This document shows, in pieces, positions 61,987-64,000 of a stretch of 64,000 bases of DNA (positions are counted from its first letter, which is position 1; each line of letters opens with the position of its first letter). The DNA comes from an uncultured Clostridia bacterium (GTDB lineage Bacteria; Bacillota; Clostridia; UBA1381): the NCBI GenBank assembly GCA_934454145.1, contig CAKSFT010000008.1:1-64000 (forward strand), read 5' to 3'. The position numbers and the translations under genes were made by a program. Below the pieces are notes generated by a model. The model was not told the DNA's origin, made no database searches, and saw only the letters and a program-made list of their open reading frames with translations.

Positions 61987-62224
61987 AATGTTTGACTACA
62001 GATAATTGTAAAACTGATGTTTTACAATTAAAAAGCTGAGGTGGAAATAAAAAGTTTCAGTTGATTTATGTTCCCGGAGGGTTGAAACTTTTTATTTCTG
62101 CCAAAAATGACGCGCATGTCGTCATTTTTGATTACAAATCGGGAGGGTGGCCTCCGATACCTTGCATAAAATGGAGGGTAATTGCAAAATTTGAATTTTA
62201 TAATTACCTAATAATGTTTGACTA
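61987..62224. repeat. palindrome-rich unit flanked by 12-bp direct repeats
   Basis: AATGTTTGACTA occurs at 61987-61998 and 62213-62224. Between them lie four inverted repeats: 62003-62014/62019-62030 (12 pairs), 62044-62059/62083-62098 (16 perfect pairs), CAAAAATGACG 62102-62112/62120-62130 (11 pairs), and GGTAATT 62177-62183/62202-62208. No coding frame is seen. It may be a small non-autonomous element. Confidence 0.7.
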
Positions 62225-62239
62225 AAAAAGGAGAATAGT

Positions 62240-63091
62240 ATGGAAGTATCGACATCGCTCAATATTTACAGAAATTTTACCGAAACCTATGAAGAAGCGG
62301 TAAAACGTGCTCATGACTGCGGATTTTCATGTTTTGACTTTAATCCGTGCGATTATAAAGACGGTTATAATTTTTATACAGCCGGCAATTGGCGTGAAAA
62401 TATTGTAAAGATAAGGAAATATGCTGAAAGCATGGGCGCAAAATTCATGCAGGCACATGCGTTTTGCTTTAACGGAGATTCACCTGATGATATGGATTAT
62501 CAGATGAGAAAATCAATTGAGGCAGCGGCCTTGGCAGGGGCGCCGTGGACAGTTATGCACCCGTGGGTTGTACATAAATCGTCTGTAGTTGAAATTCAAA
62601 AAGAAAATATACAGCGATTTGAGCCATATATTGAGTATGCAAAAGAGTTGGGAATAGGCATTGCAATTGAAAATATGTTTAAAAGGGTGTATTGGTTCGG
62701 AGAAGAAGTCAAGATAGAGGCATTTTCGACGGCAGATGAGCTTATAGATATTATTGATCCATTGAATGAAAAATACGGCAATGTCGGTGCTTGCTGGGAT
62801 ACGGGACACGCAAATCTTTCTATGAAGAGCCAGTATGATGATTTGCTGAAACTCGGGAAGAGATTGAAGGTTCTGCATATAGCTGACAATGTCGGTCAGA
62901 CAGATGAACATATGCCGGCATTTTTCGGATATATAGACTGGCAAGAAATAATGCGTGCTTTAAAACAAATAGAGTACAAAGGCACGTTTAATTTTGAGTC
63001 ACATAACTTTACAAGAGGCTTGCCGAATGAGTTGGTTGATGAGGCTGTGAAGTTTATGTATAGAATTGGAGAATATGCAGTGAACCTATAG
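62240..63091 (+). CDS. sugar isomerase/epimerase, TIM-barrel type
   Basis: 283 residues of the xylose-isomerase-like TIM-barrel family (AP endonuclease 2 fold), which interconverts or epimerises keto sugars and inositols using a divalent metal. Metal-type positions appear in IAIENMF (Glu), CWDTGHANLS (Asp, His), LHIADN and FNFESHNF (Glu). No signal peptide. AAAGGAG precedes the ATG. The substrate is unknown. It is a single-gene unit between the palindromic segment and ptsI. Confidence 0.88.
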   Translation: MEVSTSLNIYRNFTETYEEAVKRAHDCGFSCFDFNPCDYKDGYNFYTAGNWRENIVKIRKYAESMGAKFMQAHAFCFNGDSPDDMDYQMRKSIEAAALAGAPWTVMHPWVVHKSSVVEIQKENIQRFEPYIEYAKELGIGIAIENMFKRVYWFGEEVKIEAFSTADELIDIIDPLNEKYGNVGACWDTGHANLSMKSQYDDLLKLGKRLKVLHIADNVGQTDEHMPAFFGYIDWQEIMRALKQIEYKGTFNFESHNFTRGLPNELVDEAVKFMYRIGEYAVNL

Positions 63092-63102
63092 TTCTAAAAA
63101 AT

Positions 63103-63136
63103 AAAACGAGACTGTTTAAACAGCCTCGTTTTTATG
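63103..63136. terminator. bidirectional terminator between isomerase and ptsI
   Basis: AAAACGAG (63103-63110) and CTGTTT pair with AAACAG and CTCGTTTT (63125-63132) with one A-C mismatch, T-rich on both strands. Confidence 0.85.
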
Positions 63137-63159
63137 TTTTTTTTGTTGCATCGCCCGGA

Positions 63160-64000
63160 TTATATCGTTGTGACATCGGGATACCCTTCCGGAATTGTTT
63201 TCAAATCCGTTTCGCGTATTTTTTTCCTGAGAGGGAGAACCTTTGGCGGAGCGACGGAAAGCTCGTCTACACCGATGGAAAGGAAAAAATCGGTGAGATT
63301 GAGGTCGGCGGCTGTTTCGCCGCATATGCCTGCCCAAATCCCGTTTTTGTGGGCATTTTTCACAGTCATTTCTATCAAAGCCAGCAGAGCCTTGTGATAT
63401 GGGGTGCAGATTTCGTCAAGCTTGGGGTTTTGCCTGTCGGCGGCGAGGGTATATTGCATAAGGTCGTTTGTCCCGAGGCTGAAAAAATCCACTTCTTTTG
63501 CAAGTTCGTTACTGATGAGCGCCGCTGCCGGGGTTTCAATCATGATGCCGAATTCGGTGTTTTCATCGAACATGATATTGTCGTTTTTCAGTTCGGCTTT
63601 GACCTCTTTGATAAGTTCTTTTGTTTTTTTGACCTCTGCCACAGAAACAACCATCGGCACCATGATTGCAAGGTCGCCAAAAGCGGACGCGCGGTAAAGT
63701 GCACGAAGCTGTGTTTTAAAAATTTCCGGGCGCTCCAGACAAAGACGCACCGCACGCTGTCCCATTGCCGGGTTTTCTTCTTTGTCAAGATGAAAATACG
63801 GGATTTTTTTGTCTGCGCCGATGTCAAGCGTGCGGATTATAACCTTTTTGCCGCCCATGTTCTGCACAACTTTTTTGTAGACGGCAAATTGTTCGTTTTC
63901 GTCGGGGCAGCTGTTTTTTTCAAGATATAAAAATTCACTTCTGAAAAGACCTATCCCGTCGGCATCGTTGATAAGCACATCTGCAACATCGCTGAGCCCT
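63160..64000 (-). CDS. ptsI: PTS enzyme I, C-terminal part (cut by the window end)
   Basis: About 280 residues are visible; the frame stays open to the window edge. Enzyme I takes phosphate from phosphoenolpyruvate and passes it to HPr. The PEP-binding C-terminal domain is clear: EGIGLFR-like DGIGLFRSEFLYLE, GIMIETPAA, FFSLGTNDLMQYTLAADR and GICGETAAD with the conserved Cys. The N-terminal half with the active His is outside the window. It is coherent with hprK in this window. Confidence 0.96.
   Translation of the reverse strand, partial: GLSDVADVLINDADGIGLFRSEFLYLEKNSCPDENEQFAVYKKVVQNMGGKKVIIRTLDIGADKKIPYFHLDKEENPAMGQRAVRLCLERPEIFKTQLRALYRASAFGDLAIMVPMVVSVAEVKKTKELIKEVKAELKNDNIMFDENTEFGIMIETPAAALISNELAKEVDFFSLGTNDLMQYTLAADRQNPKLDEICTPYHKALLALIEMTVKNAHKNGIWAGICGETAADLNLTDFFLSIGVDELSVAPPKVLPLRKKIRETDLKTIPEGYPDVTTI

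Noticed and set aside
62044..62098. 16-pair stem as a simple terminator of the secreted-protein gene
   Set aside because: The loop is 23 bases and the T-run lies inside the stem, not after it. The 62102-62130 stem is a better terminator candidate.

Overview
The window looks like a chromosome segment of an anaerobic, Gram-positive, moderate-GC member of the Clostridia. The evidence is the gene order hprK-PHP-murB-rapZ-yvcK-whiA-dnaE-pfkA, AGGAGG-type ribosome sites, strong TTGACA-N17-TATAAT promoters, a folT tetrahydrofolate riboswitch and ECF-type folate uptake. No species can be named from the sequence alone.

Region 1 (1-9114) is an AT-rich accessory island on the 3' side of a tRNA-Lys gene. 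It has a phage-type gene at the window edge, a large and a small serine recombinase, a cargo operon of membrane proteins (two paralogous zinc-ribbon proteins), a divergent pair of XRE regulators with readable operators, an HUH-type rolling-circle Rep next to a repeat protein, and a coiled-coil protein whose N-terminus resembles the DNA-binding domain of IS5-type transposases without the catalytic domain.

Region 2 (9115-21653) is core: hprK, a PHP phosphoesterase, murB, rapZ, yvcK, whiA, dnaE, then mtrB (TRAP, the tryptophan-sensing RNA-binding protein), a DUF2007-like protein, pfkA, a thioesterase and a D,D-carboxypeptidase.

Region 3 (21654-36600) is carbohydrate metabolism: two GH38 alpha-mannosidases, an SGNH hydrolase, a lone tyrosine recombinase, an iron-type alcohol dehydrogenase with a PocR/AraC regulator, an FGGY kinase, a class II aldolase, a lyxose/mannose isomerase, an IS200-type insertion directly behind that operon, and a DeoR regulator with an OPA/MFS transporter. 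The set can be read as a route from mannosides or lyxose through a ketose phosphate to C3 products. That is an inference.

Region 4 (36597-45375) holds tRNA-Asp, two tandem metallophosphoesterases (the second has lost most metal ligands), an ApbE flavin transferase, an HD-domain protein behind a structured leader, and carAB behind a promoter with ArgR-like repeats.

Region 5 (45440-56273) holds a TetR gene with an evident operator, a scar of truncated acetyltransferase and flavodoxin-like genes, folT-folC under a tetrahydrofolate riboswitch, a heterodimeric ABC exporter, and murA-ftsQ-ftsZ.

Region 6 (56314-64000) begins with a fused pseudogene (aldo/keto reductase to P-type ATPase tail). It continues with a large double-HTH regulator, a MerR regulator facing a 19-bp-spacer promoter that should drive a zinc-ribbon/secreted-protein gene pair, a palindrome-rich segment flanked by 12-bp direct repeats, a sugar isomerase/epimerase and the end of ptsI.

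The least explained loci are the stripped transposase-domain coiled-coil protein (7961-8902), the MerR/zinc-ribbon/secreted-protein module (58609-61979), the repeat-flanked palindromic unit (61987-62224) and the degenerate phosphoesterase (37969-38943). All calls come from reading the sequence; no database search was run.
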